Source of the DNA: Albifimbria verrucaria
Lineage: Eukaryota; Ascomycota; Sordariomycetes; Hypocreales; Stachybotryaceae
Direction: 5' to 3'
DNA: 64,000 bases
Assembly: GCA_020081605.1 (NCBI GenBank)
Contig: JAHREC010000018.1
Coordinates: 1,674,001 to 1,738,000, forward strand
Part shown: one piece after another, positions 11,283 to 26,811 of the stretch
Numbering within the stretch: position 1 is the first letter of the stretch
Layout of the letters: every line of letters begins with the position of its first letter
Notes under the pieces: generated by a model
The model's database searches: none
Seen by the model: the letters and a program-made list of their open reading frames with translations, nothing else
What the model was told of the DNA's origin: nothing
Position numbers and translations under genes: made by a program

Positions 11283-11777
11283 GATGGGCAACGGTCGGTG
11301 GTTCAATGGGTTCGGATCGTTGGACGAGATGGGCTCCCGTTCGCTCGTCTCTTGCTACCGGACCCTTGAGCATCAAGCTCCCTTCGAAATCTCACATCGA
11401 AAAATCACAATCACGTGACACTATCCCGGACTATTGATGCGCCAGCTTCCGGGTGTGGATCCCGACTTTCCTCCGCCAAGATGCCGGGGCAGCTGTCACA
11501 TGTCGCTGACTCGCCCAAACTGACGTCAGCGGGTAAACCCCGGATGACCCCACGATTCAAGCACTGGTTACCCTCGGCTGATGGCGGCTACCCTCCACGT
11601 TACCCCGGCTGGCCGACCGACCGACCGCCACCAAAACCCACGACTCGAAACACTTTGTCTGAGCACAGGAGCCAAGCTTCGATATATACCCGGTTCCCCG
11701 TCCTCCTCCGTTTTCTTTTTGGTCAGGAAATCAATTGGGTCGCCAGACGGGGTTCGCACACACATCCCTCAGCAAAC
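11283..11777. other. Bidirectional promoter region MRPS12 / acyl-CoA dehydrogenase
   Basis: 495 bp between divergent start codons of two mitochondrial genes, so both promoters must lie here. An 8-bp palindrome TCACGTGA (11411-11418) is a candidate bHLH (Cbf1/SREBP-type) site. Nothing else recognised. Confidence 0.5.
11411..11418. promoter_or_regulatory. TCACGTGA palindrome, candidate bHLH-factor site
   Basis: Perfect 8-bp palindrome containing the E-box CACGTG with the RTCACRTG flanks bound by Cbf1-type factors, in the shared promoter of MRPS12 and the acyl-CoA dehydrogenase gene. Function is inferred from motif and position only. Confidence 0.35.
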
Positions 11778-13216
11778 ATGTCGTCGTCCACCTTCACAAA
11801 GCTCCTACGCCCTGCCATGCGCGGGAGCCGAGGCCTCTCGCGCAGGCTACCTGGAGCTTCAGTCGCGAGGCCCATGGCCCAAATAAACCTGTAAGCATCC
11901 TCGTTTGTGACATGGTGATTCGAAAAACTGACACAAGCATGAAGCGCCCGTCCTCTCTCCACCACCGCCTCCCGCCGCTCCCTGACATCTCCGAGATCCC
12001 TCCCACCCCCATCAGCCACCTTTCCGAGGTCGAGACGGCCATGGCCGACACCGTGTCCAAGTTTGCCAACGAGGTTGTCCTGCCCAAGGTCCGCGAGATG
12101 GACGAGGCCGAGGCCATGGACCCTGCCATTGTCGAGCAGCTCTTCGAGCAGGGCCTCATGGGCGTTGAGATCCCCGAGGAGTACGGCGGCGCCGGCATGA
12201 ACTTCACCGCCGCCATCATCGGCATTGAGGAGCTCGCCCGCGTCGACCCCAGCGTCTCCGTCCTCGTCGACGTCCACAACACCCTCTGCAACACCGCCCT
12301 CATCAAGTGGGGATCCGAGCAGCTCAAGCAGAAGTGGCTCCCCGTCTCGCCACAGACACCGTCGCCTCCTTCTGTCTCTCTGAGCCCGCCTCCGGCTCCG
12401 ACGCCTTTGCCCTGGCCACGCGCGCCACCGAGACCGCCGACGGCTTCACCATCAACGGGAGCAAGATGTGGATCACCAACTCCATGGAGGCCGGCTTCTT
12501 CATCGTCTTCGCCAACCTCGACCCCAGCAAGGGCTACCGCGGCATCAGCGCCTTCATCGTCGAGAAGGACACCCCGGCTTCTCCATCGCCAAGAAGGAGA
12601 AGAAGCTCGGCATCCGTGCCAGCAGCACCTGCGTCCTCAACTTCGACGACGTCAAGATCCCCAAGGAGAACCTCCTTGGCGAGCGCGGCCAGGGCTACAA
12701 GTACGCCATCGGCATCCTCAACGAGGGCCGCATCGGTATCGCCGCCCAGATGACCGGTCTGGCCCTCGGCGCCTTCGAGAACGCCGCCCGCTACGTCTGG
12801 AACGACCGTAAGCAGTTCGGCTCCTCGTCGGTGAGTTCCAGGGCATGCAGCACCAGATCGCCCAGTCATATGTCGAGATCTCTGCCGCACGCGCCCTGGT
12901 CTACAACGCCGCCCGCAAAAAGGAGGCCGGCGAGGACTTCGTCAAGGATGCCGCCATGGCCAAGCTGTACGCCTCCCAGGTTGCCGGCCGTGTCAGCGGC
13001 CTCGCCGTTGAGTGGATGGGTGGTATGGGTTTCGTCCGTGAGGGCCTGGCCGAGAAATTCTTCCGTGACAGCAAGATTGGCGCCATCTATGAGGGTACCA
13101 GCAACATCCAGTAAGTCATGCTCTGGTTCTATTACTTCATCACTCTTCGTTGCTAACAATTTCGCTCTAGACTCAACACCATCGCCAAGCTGTTGCAGAA
13201 GGAGTACACTGCGTAA
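11778..13216 (+). CDS. Short/branched-chain acyl-CoA dehydrogenase, mitochondrial (three frame breaks)
   Basis: FAD enzyme that introduces the 2,3-double bond in short or 2-methyl-branched acyl-CoA; closest in layout to ACADSB of isoleucine/valine breakdown. Exons 11778-11890, 11938-13110 and 13171-13216 give about 444 aa. Features in order: basic presequence ([19 protein letters not shown]), [36 protein letters not shown] (FAD/substrate loop), [44 protein letters not shown], and IYEGTSNIQ with the catalytic-base Glu. The frame breaks at three C runs (12340-12343, 12572-12575, 12823-12824); each is cured by one C and the family sequence continues without loss. Likely assembly errors. It may work with the 3-hydroxyisobutyrate dehydrogenase encoded at 48.1-49.4 kb in branched-chain amino-acid catabolism. 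Confidence 0.92.
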
Positions 13217-13857
13217 GGTGTAATGGAATTATCGGGACTGGCGCTGAATATGGAAAACTATTAGATTTTCAAGTATCATATTAGCTGTGTGAATACAAGC
13301 GTCGCAAAGGCATTTCAAATTATCTTTGTTTCCCAATCACCTGGGCACGGCTCAAACAATCACATGCGCATTCATACCGGGAGCCCATCGTAGTGTAAAA
13401 CCAATCAGATCTCGTACGGCAAAGCCCAAGGCCACAATTGGCGCCATTATTCCAGCATACTTGTTCATCTACCGTTTCTATTCAGTATGCATGCTATTCT
13501 TTCACGCTGTTGATAACCGCTGTTGGTCCTTCGACCTACGCCTATATGGCGCCGCATAAATCTTTGTTAAAAGTTGACGCTTGATGGACTGTTAACTGGT
13601 GACCAAGCACTCCGTGTCTTCCACTATCAGCCAGCCATACGGACTCGTTCCGACTTCGTTTATTAAACTTGCCGCTGCCACAGAGTTGTTGAGGGTTAGG
13701 CCGAGAATGCTCGCCTTCGGATGAACGGAAGCGGCAGGACGCCGACGCCATCATCTGACAAGGCCTTTCTCACGCGGGCCCTTCCGATATGGTCATTCTC
13801 CGTATGACCTTCTTCCGTGCTGTCTTCGGTCTCGGTTGATGTCGTATCTTCCATGTC
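13217..13857. other. Convergent intergenic region acyl-CoA dehydrogenase / PKC1
   Basis: 641 bp between converging genes. Short ORFs only; no recognisable product. Confidence 0.6.
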
Positions 13858-17647
<3,790 letters not shown>

Positions 17648-20025
17648 CGTGAAGGGTATTGTGCGCGTTGCGTACGCGCAGGACGAGAACGAGGGTCCGT
17701 AGTTATGGCTACCCGAGTCAAGGGTTGAAAGCCGAGGGGATGGAGGGGGAAGAAGGAGAGGGCAGGGGAGAGGAAGAGATACAAGGCCCGCGGGAAGTGT
17801 GCGTCAGGCTGGAGGAGTGAGCGAGAGAACCCTACAAGGCCGGTGGTGTGGTTGATTACGGTAGTGGAGAGGTGGAGATCCAAGAGGGATGGTGTTTATG
17901 AGTGGTCGAGGAGATGTCGTCAGTGATGGATTTGGGGAGGGGAGAGTCACAGCAGCTGCGGCGGGGTTTTCCAAGGTACCTATGAAGCCTGCTGTGCTTC
18001 CTCTCCTGTAGCCGCCAGGTAGTGTATATCTAAGGTAGGCGAGGTAGGTAAAGGTCCGGTAGTAAGGTAGGCAAGGAACTACGGATTACAGCGAGTCTTT
18101 TCTTAGGCATCCATGCGCAAGTGCCTCGAGCCAACAAACTTGTTCTTAGTCCATCAGCAGCCAAACCATCAGCAGCGGCACAATTAACGTTCCTCTTGGG
18201 CGCGCGCAAACAAAACACACGCACCAAAGCTTCGCCGTCGCAGGACGCTTGAGGTTGCCAGGTACCTACAGGTACCGAGCGGTAGGACTTTACAGCGCGG
18301 AAAGGTACAAGCCGATAAAAGGCGGGGCACCATTTCTAGGACCAAAGCTCAACCAATTTCCGTCAATTAATTAATGCTGTCTGTTTCATCTCAACTCGAC
18401 AAAGAAATTTACTGCAGCAAAACCTGGCACGACTGCCAGAACCAACATAAACCTGCGACAGTGGCAGCTACAGTATACGAAGCTAGCAACAAGGTACTGC
18501 ACATCCCAATGTTTTCTGTCCTTCGTAACTCAGCCCCGTCATCTTACTTACATGGCTGATGCCAACCGAGGTGAATTCCCACCACGGCTCTGCTCTCCAC
18601 AAAACTATTGCGGTCCGTACTAAGGCAAAGTAGTCCTGCCACGGCCCATCGGTGCGCCCATCGAAAAGCCTTGAGCTAAGGTAATCTACGTAGGGCTGTG
18701 GGTTCTGTGCGATGCAAGCCATGCACACGTAGGGCACCTGCGTCGTCCAGCCCAATCTAGTAAGCCATGTCAGCACTTGCTCATAACTTTCATAAGCCTG
18801 TTCAAGACGTTATTGAGACAAATTCACTCTTGGCTGTCACACTCGAGTATTCGAGCCGACTGTTGGCTAACATGTGGTTGTCCGTTCCGTCAGCCGTTGG
18901 CTTGGCTCCTCATCGCCGACTCGACCGTTGCAAGGTACGTGCGAGGAGGCATATAATGGCCACCATGTTGGGTTGGTCTCATTGTACAGGACAGCCATGC
19001 AATATGCTGTATATCCGTCTCATCATGACCTCAGCATGACTATGCACACGGCGGGCCGGCTGTGGCCACTCCAGCGATGGCTCACTTGGAACCAAACATG
19101 AAGTCGTTTAGTAGACAACAATTGTGACTGTAAATCGTGGAATAAAGTAGTACACTGGTTGCATAATTGGATACACCATTCACGATACTAACCGGGAAAC
19201 ATGTTCTTAAGTCTTCTCTATGATTAGATCGACAGAGCCTTGTGCCTTTTGTTAAGCTTGAAACATTCTGCTACTTAAACTCGAAGCAAATTCTCCGGCC
19301 ACGGGAGGCAAGGGAAGGATAATTCCGGAACGCAGCACCCTACAGCTTAATGCCTAGAATTTCCAGGCGTGGTATGACGTCTTCTGGATAAAACTTTCAC
19401 AAAAGGCATCCATGCAGTTTAGCGCTCAATCTGATGGCAACCACCAATACAGAGTTGTACCAGCAACTTCATAGTTGCAATTGAAACTATTTATATCAGC
19501 ATCTTGACTGGAGATGGCAGTCAATAATCTACTTCTTTAGACTAGAGCACAGCCTGTTGTTAAGTAGCCATGGCGGCTGTGGTTTGTTCACAAACGACAA
19601 GGGCCCTGGCTATGCTGCGTTAAATCCCAAGCGTGCAAGCCACCAATAAAGCCATCGCCGTTGGGCTTGTTCATATTCGGCAGATGGCTGTAGCTAAAAA
19701 TACAAACACTTAAACACAAGGCGCGCCGTCAGACCTAAGCATAAAGTAAGTATGCTTGGTCTATCTCGGCGTAACGTGTAGCGGGCAACTCGTCCAGCAT
19801 GAACCCTTCAACGGACCAATTCAGACTCTCACACCTTGCCTCTGAGCTTCAACATCAAGTCTTATCTTAATTGGATCAGCATTAACTGCAAGCATGCCGT
19901 CTGCTCAACCGTTATTATGAAAGTACTACCAGCATTTATGCCTTCCGTTGTATGACGCTAGATATAGGCGACGATACATCATTTGAGCGTTTCAGGAGTG
20001 TAGCCACGTCCAAAAGCTGCGCTGG
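17648..20025. other. Gene-poor upstream region of PKC1
   Basis: 2.4 kb with no supportable gene. 17650-17930 is the purine-rich 5' leader of PKC1. 17970-18320 is dense in AGGTA/GGTACC motifs: AGGTACCT at 17974 and 18260, GGTACC at 18271, plus several AGGTAG copies. 18340-20020 is A/T-richer, with only short ORFs lacking codon bias. It could be degraded DNA, but I see no transposon remnant. Confidence 0.5.
17974..18276. repeat. Cluster of GGTACC/AGGTAG palindromic motifs upstream of PKC1
   Basis: Palindromes AGGTACCT at 17974-17981 and 18260-18267 and GGTACC at 18271-18276 enclose repeated AGGTAG/AGGTAA words between 18018 and 18080. Similar motifs recur elsewhere in intergenic DNA (see findings). 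Confidence 0.55.
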
Positions 20026-20619
20026 TTGGTTCGACAAGTGATATGTGATTCTTCAACGGCCCCATTACGGGACGAGTTACGGCCTCAAATAGATACCGAA
20101 GAATATGATGACGAGATATTATACCATTCATACTTGAGGACACTGTCATATCTGAGATTCATGTGCAACCTCACCACGCTCCATATTTATCTCAACCCTA
20201 GAGAGATGCCTGAGCTCAAGTACGCCATACTCGCCACCATGTACCCATGTATCGCAGGGGTCTGGACCTTCAAGAACCAGCGGAATGTCGAGATGGAAGG
20301 GTTCTTCTGGATCACAGCCTGGCGTAAAACGGTGTGGCCATGGATAAGCAGGCATATGTCACAGGTCGAATATGAAATGCTGTCCTCGCGTGTTAATACG
20401 GGCGAATCTCCACGTCCAGGAAATATTGGCTGGGGAATAATAGCCGAAGAAGAAGAAACGAGCTCAATCCAGCTCAAGAGCCTTACCGTGACGAACCTAG
20501 GCGACTTCGAAAACGAGCGACCGGCACAATCTGAAGCGTTTCGCAGCGTGCTGTCGAGGCCAGGTCTTAAAACATTGTTTCTACCCGGTAACCTGGATCA
20601 GTCGGGGACTGAAGGATAG
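20026..20619 (+). CDS. Hypothetical protein or gene fragment, possibly F-box/LRR-like
   Basis: A 197-aa open frame. Composition looks protein-like: spaced Leu/Ile pattern (YLRFMCNLTTLHIYL, LKSLTVTNLGDF, LSRPGLKTLFLPGN) like leucine-rich repeats of fungal F-box-type proteins, and many aromatic residues. No domain can be named with confidence and no F-box is visible, so this may be the C-terminal part of a degraded gene; the 5' side is gene-poor DNA. A second open stretch of about 50 codons follows in another frame to a TAA near 20767, so the true 3' end may lie there. It converges with SHE9. Confidence 0.4.
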   Translation: MVRQVICDSSTAPLRDELRPQIDTEEYDDEILYHSYLRTLSYLRFMCNLTTLHIYLNPREMPELKYAILATMYPCIAGVWTFKNQRNVEMEGFFWITAWRKTVWPWISRHMSQVEYEMLSSRVNTGESPRPGNIGWGIIAEEEETSSIQLKSLTVTNLGDFENERPAQSEAFRSVLSRPGLKTLFLPGNLDQSGTEG

Positions 20620-20891
20620 AGTGAATTGCACCAAGCGCCATATGGATTCCAATGTGCAACTGCAATCAACACTGGAGGTTACGGGAGCTGATGCCGGCAT
20701 GATGGATGTAGACTCTGCAGCCCATTGCCACGGGGCTAAAGATGAGCTTGGGCCATTGAGAGAATAATAAGTAGACTGGCTATCCATGCGTCTATTATAT
20801 ATGATTTACATGATTTACAAGATTTTGGGACTCGCGAGGATACAACCTGCTAATCCATGTTGTACATTGGTTTAACCAGGACTTCGTCTCA

Positions 20892-22155
20892 TCAAGAGCT
20901 CCTGAATAGGAGCATGGCAATACCGCCAGCCATGACCGCTCCTGCGACAGCTCCTCTAGAGCCAGCAAGGAGGCGTCTCTCATACGCAGATGAACCGTCC
21001 TTTCGCTGTAGAGATCAATTGCCGCAGCCTTCCAGCTCGCCGGATCTGAAAGCAGCTCTTCCCACGATCGTGGCTCAGGCGCATCTTCCACCACGGCGAT
21101 GGGCGGCAGGCTCACTGGCTCGACCTCCTCAGGCTCTGGAGCTGCCACCTTTTCCTCAACGGGCGCCGGCTCTGGTTTTGCGGATTCCAAAGCGAGCTTG
21201 ACGGCTGCCAGCTCGGCTCGGACCTCCTCAAGCACCTGCTTTTCCTCGGCAACAACTCCTTTGACGAGACGCTTTCTCTTCAAGGCTCAGCGACGAACTG
21301 CAGCATCAAGAATAGGAGAAAGTTCATTCCCATAAGACCCCACGTACCCCACGTACTGGCCCTTCGGATGCGGTCACTCCAGATCTGTTCCTCGTGGTAT
21401 CGCTTGAGAATTCCGGAATTGAGCTTCTGGTTCAGTCTCTGTTCGTCGGCCTCGGCCTCGGTCAGAGCCTCCTGCGCCGCAGCGACCTCGCCTTCCAGCT
21501 CGTGGTCAGCTCTGTAAAGCGTGGTGAAGCGCTCGAGGTCCTGGGGGCTCCAAGTATCTTTGCGGGCAAGCAGTGTGGTGACCTCGCGCTGGGTATTGGC
21601 GCGCTTTGTGTTGGATGTCTTGTAAGCTTGACGCGAAGCACGAACCGGGCATGAGCCTCGGCCAGCTCGGCCTCTAAAGCTGCGTTCTGTGCCTTTATGC
21701 TTTCGATGCCTGTGTAGCCGGTGATGTCGTTGAGCGTCTGTGAGGCATTGACGAGCTTGGCCTGAACATCGTCCATGAGTTTGCCAAACTTCTTGTCTAG
21801 GATGCTGCGGCGACTCTCGGCGGTCGAGGAAGCTCATGCTCAGTTGAGGACTCGGCGTGTCGGTTCGCATCTTTCACGGCTTCCTCGGTCGATTGTGCTG
21901 CAGGGTCGGAAGATTGATATGTCGACGTCGATGTTGATGTTTCATCAGACTTGGGAGGTGGCTGAGATGAGAAGAAGCGTCTTGACCGACCAATTGGGAA
22001 ACACAGAACGCTGAACATGCCGTCAAAGGCAGGACAGCAATGGGTCCTGGTAAGAGGGTGCTAGACGGTGGTGGTGCAAGGCTCAGCCCTTGCCTCGAGA
22101 AAAGCCGCGCATGTCCAAGGGCAGCCCGAGCGACCGGACGGACAAAGGGCTGCAT
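20892..22155 (-). CDS. SHE9: SHE9/MDM33 inner-mitochondrial-membrane morphology protein (five frame breaks)
   Basis: She9/Mdm33 is an inner-membrane protein needed for normal tubular mitochondria and implicated in inner-membrane fission. Intronless, about 422 aa. The N-terminus MQPFVRPVARAALGHARLFS is a mitochondrial presequence. It is followed by a Ser/Thr-rich matrix segment, long coiled coil (SQTLNDITGYTGIESIKAQN; REVTTLLARKDTWSPQDLER), the family core RIRRASTWGTWGLMGMNFLL with the first membrane span, and a second, Gly/Ala-rich span at the extreme C-terminus ending at 20892. The frame breaks five times (near 21990, 21819, 21639, 21281 and 20953), each mended by one extra base in a short G/C run on the minus strand. 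Taken literally the gene would be shattered, yet all pieces are conserved and in order. Confidence 0.88.
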
Positions 22156-23042
22156 ACCGACTCAAGACGGAACCCTTCGCAGAGACACCCTACGCCCGCA
22201 AGCTGCTGTGTTGTTGGGGATTGAGGATGCTGTCCCCGAATTTTGGAGGTGCTGGGGATGACAACGGCTCGGCATTGGCTGATGTTCCGCGCCGGGGCCA
22301 AAAATGGCCAGCACCGTTACCCAAACGGCGCAGAGCTTGCCAACGCCGAACCCCGTGCGAACAGCACAGCGCTGTGAGCCTCTGTACCGGGACCTGGTGG
22401 GCCAGAAAACAGGGGCCGCGCCAGGGACCACCAAGGGCCACATGGGCGTTTCCTTCAGGCTTCTTTTAGGCCTGCGCCCCTCCAATGACGACATGCCTGG
22501 GGCCAGCAATCATTGTGTGAGCCGTTGGTATAGCTACCTGACGTACATAGAGCCTATTCACAGTGACCCCATCTAAAGCCTCTGCGAATGGGCGCTCCGA
22601 TGAGCGGTCGCGAAGAGGTGCTCTCTACCCCAAGCATGCGCCTTTTTCTGCACTACATGAATCCAAGGCCTTGGCTGAAGATCTTTTGCTGCAACTAGGT
22701 CGAACAACTTCGGCAAGGTTCCAGGGACCCTTTGCCAGTTGCTCTTCCTGAGATGTTCACCTCTGCTGATTCGTCCTTGGCCAGCTACAAGTGCAGGCGC
22801 GGGTACAGGTACATGGACAGACCCAGAATAATTTCTAGTTGCCCTCCACGACCCCTCCATTCGTCCTCTTCTCCTCCAGCCTCTTCGCGACATTTGCTAC
22901 AACTTGTATTTGCATGAATCGCCCACAATTGCCACTTTTTCGACGCCCTGTCGATCCTATAAATTCAAATTAGAACTTTCTTTTCTCTTCTCAGCATCAC
23001 CAAACACTTTTCCAATCCTCAATTCCACTCTCTACCTTCAAA
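22156..23042. other. Divergent intergenic region SHE9 / HAD phosphatase
   Basis: 887 bp with both promoters. The last 190 bp before the HAD start are C/T-rich, as expected for a fungal 5' leader. Short ORFs in 22060-22500 have no recognisable product. Confidence 0.55.
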
Positions 23043-23910
23043 ATGGCTGCCTCAACAGACACTCCCGCGCTCGCGACCAACCCCAAGTTCATCTTCTTCA
23101 CGGACTTTGACGGCACCATCACCACCGCCGATTCCAATGACTTCCTCACCGACACCTACGGTTTTGGTGTTGAGCGCCGCCGTCAGCTGAACATCGACGT
23201 CCTCGACGGCAAGATGCACTTCCGCGACTCCTTCGCCGAGATGCTGGACAGCGTCAAGCTCCCTTTGATCAGTGCATCGAGATCCTGAAGAAGAACATCA
23301 AGCTCGACCCTGGCTTCCGCGAGTTCTATAACTGGGCCCGTGAGAACAACATCCCCATTGTCATCCTTAGCGGTGGCATGGAGCCTATCATCCGCGCCCT
23401 GCTCGACACCTACTTCGGCTCCGACTGGGACATCCAGATTGTCAGCAACGACGTTCGCCCGCGCGAGGGAAAGAACATCAACGAGGAGGGTGGCTGGAAG
23501 ATCGTGTTCCACGATGACAGGTAAGCTTTACATTCATTGACTGACACTGTGATTCAATTGCTAACCTCCACTCAACGTGTAGCATCCACGGCCATGACAA
23601 GTCGCTGGAGATCCGCAAATACTCGTCCAAGCCCAACCGCCCAACCATGTTCTATGCTGGTGATGGCGTCTCGGACTTATCTGCTGCCAAGGAGACTGAT
23701 CTGCTGTTTGCCAAGGCCGACAAGGGTAAGACCATCTTGCAATTGCCTATATCATTACTCGCTAACCAGAATTTAGATCTCGTCACCTACTGTGAGAATG
23801 AAAAGGTCCCCTTCGTCACCTTCCGTGACTGGACCACCATCACCCAGACCTGCAAAGATATTGCCGCCGGAAAGACTACAGTCCAGGAGGCTGCCAAGGG
23901 CCGTATTTAG
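23043..23910 (+). CDS. HAD-superfamily phosphatase, MtnX/phosphoserine-phosphatase-like
   Basis: Small-molecule phosphatase of the HAD subfamily that includes MtnX (2,3-diketo-5-methylthiopentyl-1-phosphate phosphatase) and phosphoserine phosphatases; the exact substrate cannot be read from sequence. Exons 23043-23520, 23583-23725 and 23777-23910 encode about 251 aa. HAD motif I FFTDFDGTI (nucleophile and acid Asp), motif II IVILSGGMEP, a Lys in the HGHDKSLEIRKY region, and motif III/IV FYAGDGVSDLSAAKETDLLF are all present. One base is missing at the T run 23264-23266; after it the frame continues as DQCIEILKKNIKLDPGFREF. Short 5' and 3' distances; converges with the MFS gene. Confidence 0.87.
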
Positions 23911-24132
23911 AGCCCATAACGTTTGACGATTTATGTTTTGGATTATGATGATAGAATTATAGGCTGATGCATAGCCGTTAACACAAGTGCATATAGAGTG
24001 ATAGATAGAGCTTGCATATATATTAGAGCTATAAACTATCAATTCAGATATTGGAAGTCTTGAACAGTCTTAAATCCCCACCATTCTCTGCTCAAAGAGA
24101 CCTCATTGCTTTATACTAACCTGGCCCAGTCC

Positions 24133-25655
24133 TTACTCGGACCTCTTAGGCTTGTTGGGAACGCCATACCAACAGGCCATCATGAAGACAAAGAGTACGA
24201 TAACAATTGGGTGAAGGACCCAGTGCCCACGGCCTGCGCCAGCAGACCAGTAATGAATGGGCATACGGCACCACCCAAACTGCCGCAAGCACTAATGGTT
24301 CCCATACCACTCAAGGCCTCATGCGTTCCCATACCGCGCATGAAGACAGCCGTTGCACAAGGGTAGATGGGCCCTAGCAGCAGACCAACAATGGACACAG
24401 CGACGGCGTTACCGATGATGTTTGGCACCACCCATACAAGCACTTGGAACGCAATGGCTCCGCCCACGAGCCCATACACAAATGCTTTCTCGCCGAGCTT
24501 TTGCGCCGGGCCAGACAGGAAGAATCGGCCCAACGTAATGCCCGCCCAGAAACCTGCAGAGACGTAACCGACCGATGATGGGTCACCGTCACGCACGTTG
24601 ATAAGGAAGGAGATGACCCAGCCAGAGATGGACACCTCGGCTCCCTGGTAGGCGAAGATGAAGATGGAGCCGAGGAGCACTACACGAAGCTTGAGTGCTG
24701 TGGCCATGCCCCAAATGCCTGCATCGTTGGTACGTGACTCTCTCTCCCGGATCAAGGGGCTCTGCTCCCGCTCATAGTTCCAGAACGACCAAAGACTCAG
24801 CGCCAGCGCAAGAAGGGCAGTACCCAGCGTGATGAAGTAGTAGCGGCTCCAAACCGCATTAGCCACAGTGACCAGCGCCGTGGCAATCAGGGGACCCGTC
24901 GTGCCACCAATGCCGTAGCTCCCGTGCAGGATGCCAAGCATGATCGTTCCGTTCTGTAAACTGCCACAGAAGATGTTGCCCGTGGCCACGTTGATGGCGA
25001 GGCCGACGCCGACCAAGACGAAGCTGCACGCAACGACGGCGAACGGCGCCGTGGCGACGATGGGGATGAACCCACAAATCATCAGCAACTGCGCCAGGCC
25101 GAGGAGCTTCGCACGACCGAGTTTGGCTCGAAGGCTGTCCAGGAAGACGGCGGCAAATATGAAGCCGATGGATTGGCCCACGAAAATGAGAGATACAACA
25201 GCATAACCGATGTTGTAGTGTCTAGAACAAGAGTTAGATCTTGTAGAACAGACCTCTCGACAAGAGACCACTTACTTCTCCATATAAGGAATCAAAGCAC
25301 CAGCAGCACTGTCATTCAAAGCTCCACCAAAATTAGCCAAGCAGACAGCAGCCAAGCGAAAGCGGTTCATGAAAGGCTCCCAGACACTAGGCACAACCTC
25401 GACAGCCTCGGCGGATGGTTCCGGGCTGGTTGGGCGGCTCATCTCAAGATCCTCACCAGCGAGAGGGCTCGAACTGGGCCCAGCAGTTTCCTCCTCTCTC
25501 GTGATCCTCTGCAACTCAATGAAATCATCCCTGTGAGGAGCACCAGGATACGTCCTAGGAACAGCACGTTGGGGAGCTGTCAGCGGCACAAGGCCTTCGT
25601 CAGCAGGCTGGTGAGACTGCACGTCCACAAAGTTTCGCAGCATTACTGCGTCCAT
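24133..25655 (-). CDS. Major facilitator superfamily transporter
   Basis: Predicted 12-span plasma- or organelle-membrane carrier of about 489 aa; substrate unknown. The N-terminal 90 residues are hydrophilic (Pro/Glu-rich). One intron (25275-25222) separates the first hydrophobic segment FRLAAVCLANFGGALNDSAAGA from HYNIGYAVVSLIFVGQSIGF. Later conserved pieces include LHGSYGIGGTTGPLIATAL, SGWVISFLINVRDGDPSSVG, YVSAGFWAGITLGRFF and LLLGPIYPCATAVFMRGM, a layout like fucose-permease/BSC6-type MFS proteins of fungi. One base is missing at the run 24219-24221; restoring it extends the protein through the last membrane span to a stop at 24133 rather than ending early at 24180. Confidence 0.87.
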
Positions 25656-26326
25656 GGTTGCGGAATTTCAACTCAACTCTACTTGGGAGAGGAATTGACA
25701 GTGGAAAAAAATCGCAATTGGCCCCTACAACATGAGGAGAAGGCCTTCTGGCTGACCTGCAATAACTTTGCAAATGCTTACAGCTGATAAATCACCGACC
25801 GAGTCATCATCGTCACTTATACCCATTGCCTAGGGCAGGAGCTACTTCATTTGGGGCGACCGGCGCCAATCCCGGGATTAACATTGGCTTGTCGAGTTCG
25901 TCGTCAACCAACTGGAGTTTATACAGGGGCCCAGTCGTGGAGACGTGGAGCAAAGCACTGCGTTACCGGCCGAAGTGGTGTGCTCCATTTGGGCCGAAGT
26001 AATCACGGTTTAGGCCAAGGACGGGACGGGCTTTAAGCCGACGGGTAGCCATGGCTTCCATGTGATTTATTCATACGAGACCGCGGTATCGCGCAGCGCA
26101 GCGACAGCAAGACGCTGATGGACGAAAGTTGGCTATCGGCTGCTCCAGATGTGGAAATTCCGCTTGGCTAGAACAGTGGGATATATGGGATATACCGTCG
26201 ATACCACGATATGCACTAAACCGATACTGCCCCTCCATGCTACCCCACGTTGCTATCTCAATCGGAATTTTTGGTATAATTTTCAATGACGGTGTACGTA
26301 TAGTTTTGATAGCACCAGTAAATCCA
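25656..26326. other. Divergent intergenic region MFS / EIF1AD
   Basis: 671 bp holding both promoters. No gene recognised. The open frame of the EIF1AD gene extends upstream to 26129, but that part lacks conservation-like composition. Confidence 0.55.
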
Positions 26327-26785
26327 ATGGGTCGTCCTAAGCGCAACGTCCTCGCCGCAGCAGAGGCGTCTCTGACACCTCCCGATACACTCGAGCCTCA
26401 TCAGTCGCTCGTCCGAGTAACGAAGCCAGAAGGAAACAACTTCTGGACCTGCGAGCTGCCGGACGGCAAGACCATCCTACTCGAACTCGCCCAACGATTC
26501 CGCAACACAATCTGGATCAAGCGCGGAGGTTTCGTACTTGCCGAACGTTACCAGGAAAGCAGAGAGGAAACAAGAGCTGCCGGGGAAATCATCAACGTGG
26601 TCCGTGATGAGAAGCTCTGGCGCAAGCAGCCTTACTGGTAAGCTCCACCTGCGCCGCTTATAGGATACTCTCTGACTTGTCTTTCAACCAGGCCCAAGGA
26701 GTTCAACAAGGCCCTCGATTTGAGCGATGACGAGGACGAGTCGAACGTCGGAAAGATGCCTCCTAGTGATTCCGAAGATGAGTAA
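26327..26785 (+). CDS. EIF1AD: EIF1AD-like S1/eIF1A-fold RNA-binding protein
   Basis: Small eIF1A-domain protein (EIF1AD/Haponin family), nuclear, with a single OB fold resembling eIF1A; implicated in RNA binding rather than canonical initiation. Exons 26327-26637 and 26692-26785 encode 134 aa. The start MGRPKRNV fits the family; upstream in-frame codons look non-coding. Motifs: LVRVTKPEGNNFWTCELPDG, KTILLELAQRFRNTIWIKRG, GFVLAERY, GEIINVVRDEKLWRKQPYWP, then an acidic tail (LDLSDDEDE ... SDSEDE). No frame break. Its stop codon lies only 26 bp from the stop of ALG3 on the other strand, so the two 3' UTRs must overlap. Confidence 0.9.
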
Positions 26786-26811
26786 ATCCAGGCACCGTAC
26801 ACGGAACAACC

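Noticed and set aside
10837..11418. 193-codon ORF antisense to MRPS12
   Set aside because: Gly-rich translation opposite a conserved ribosomal protein; shadow.
11723..12277. 184-codon antisense ORF over acyl-CoA dehydrogenase
   Set aside because: Shadow of the sense gene, low-complexity Asp/Val-rich translation.
12340..12824. Acyl-CoA dehydrogenase as a pseudogene
   Set aside because: Three breaks but no missense decay or in-frame stops between them, and the same kind of break appears in essential neighbours; assembly error is simpler.
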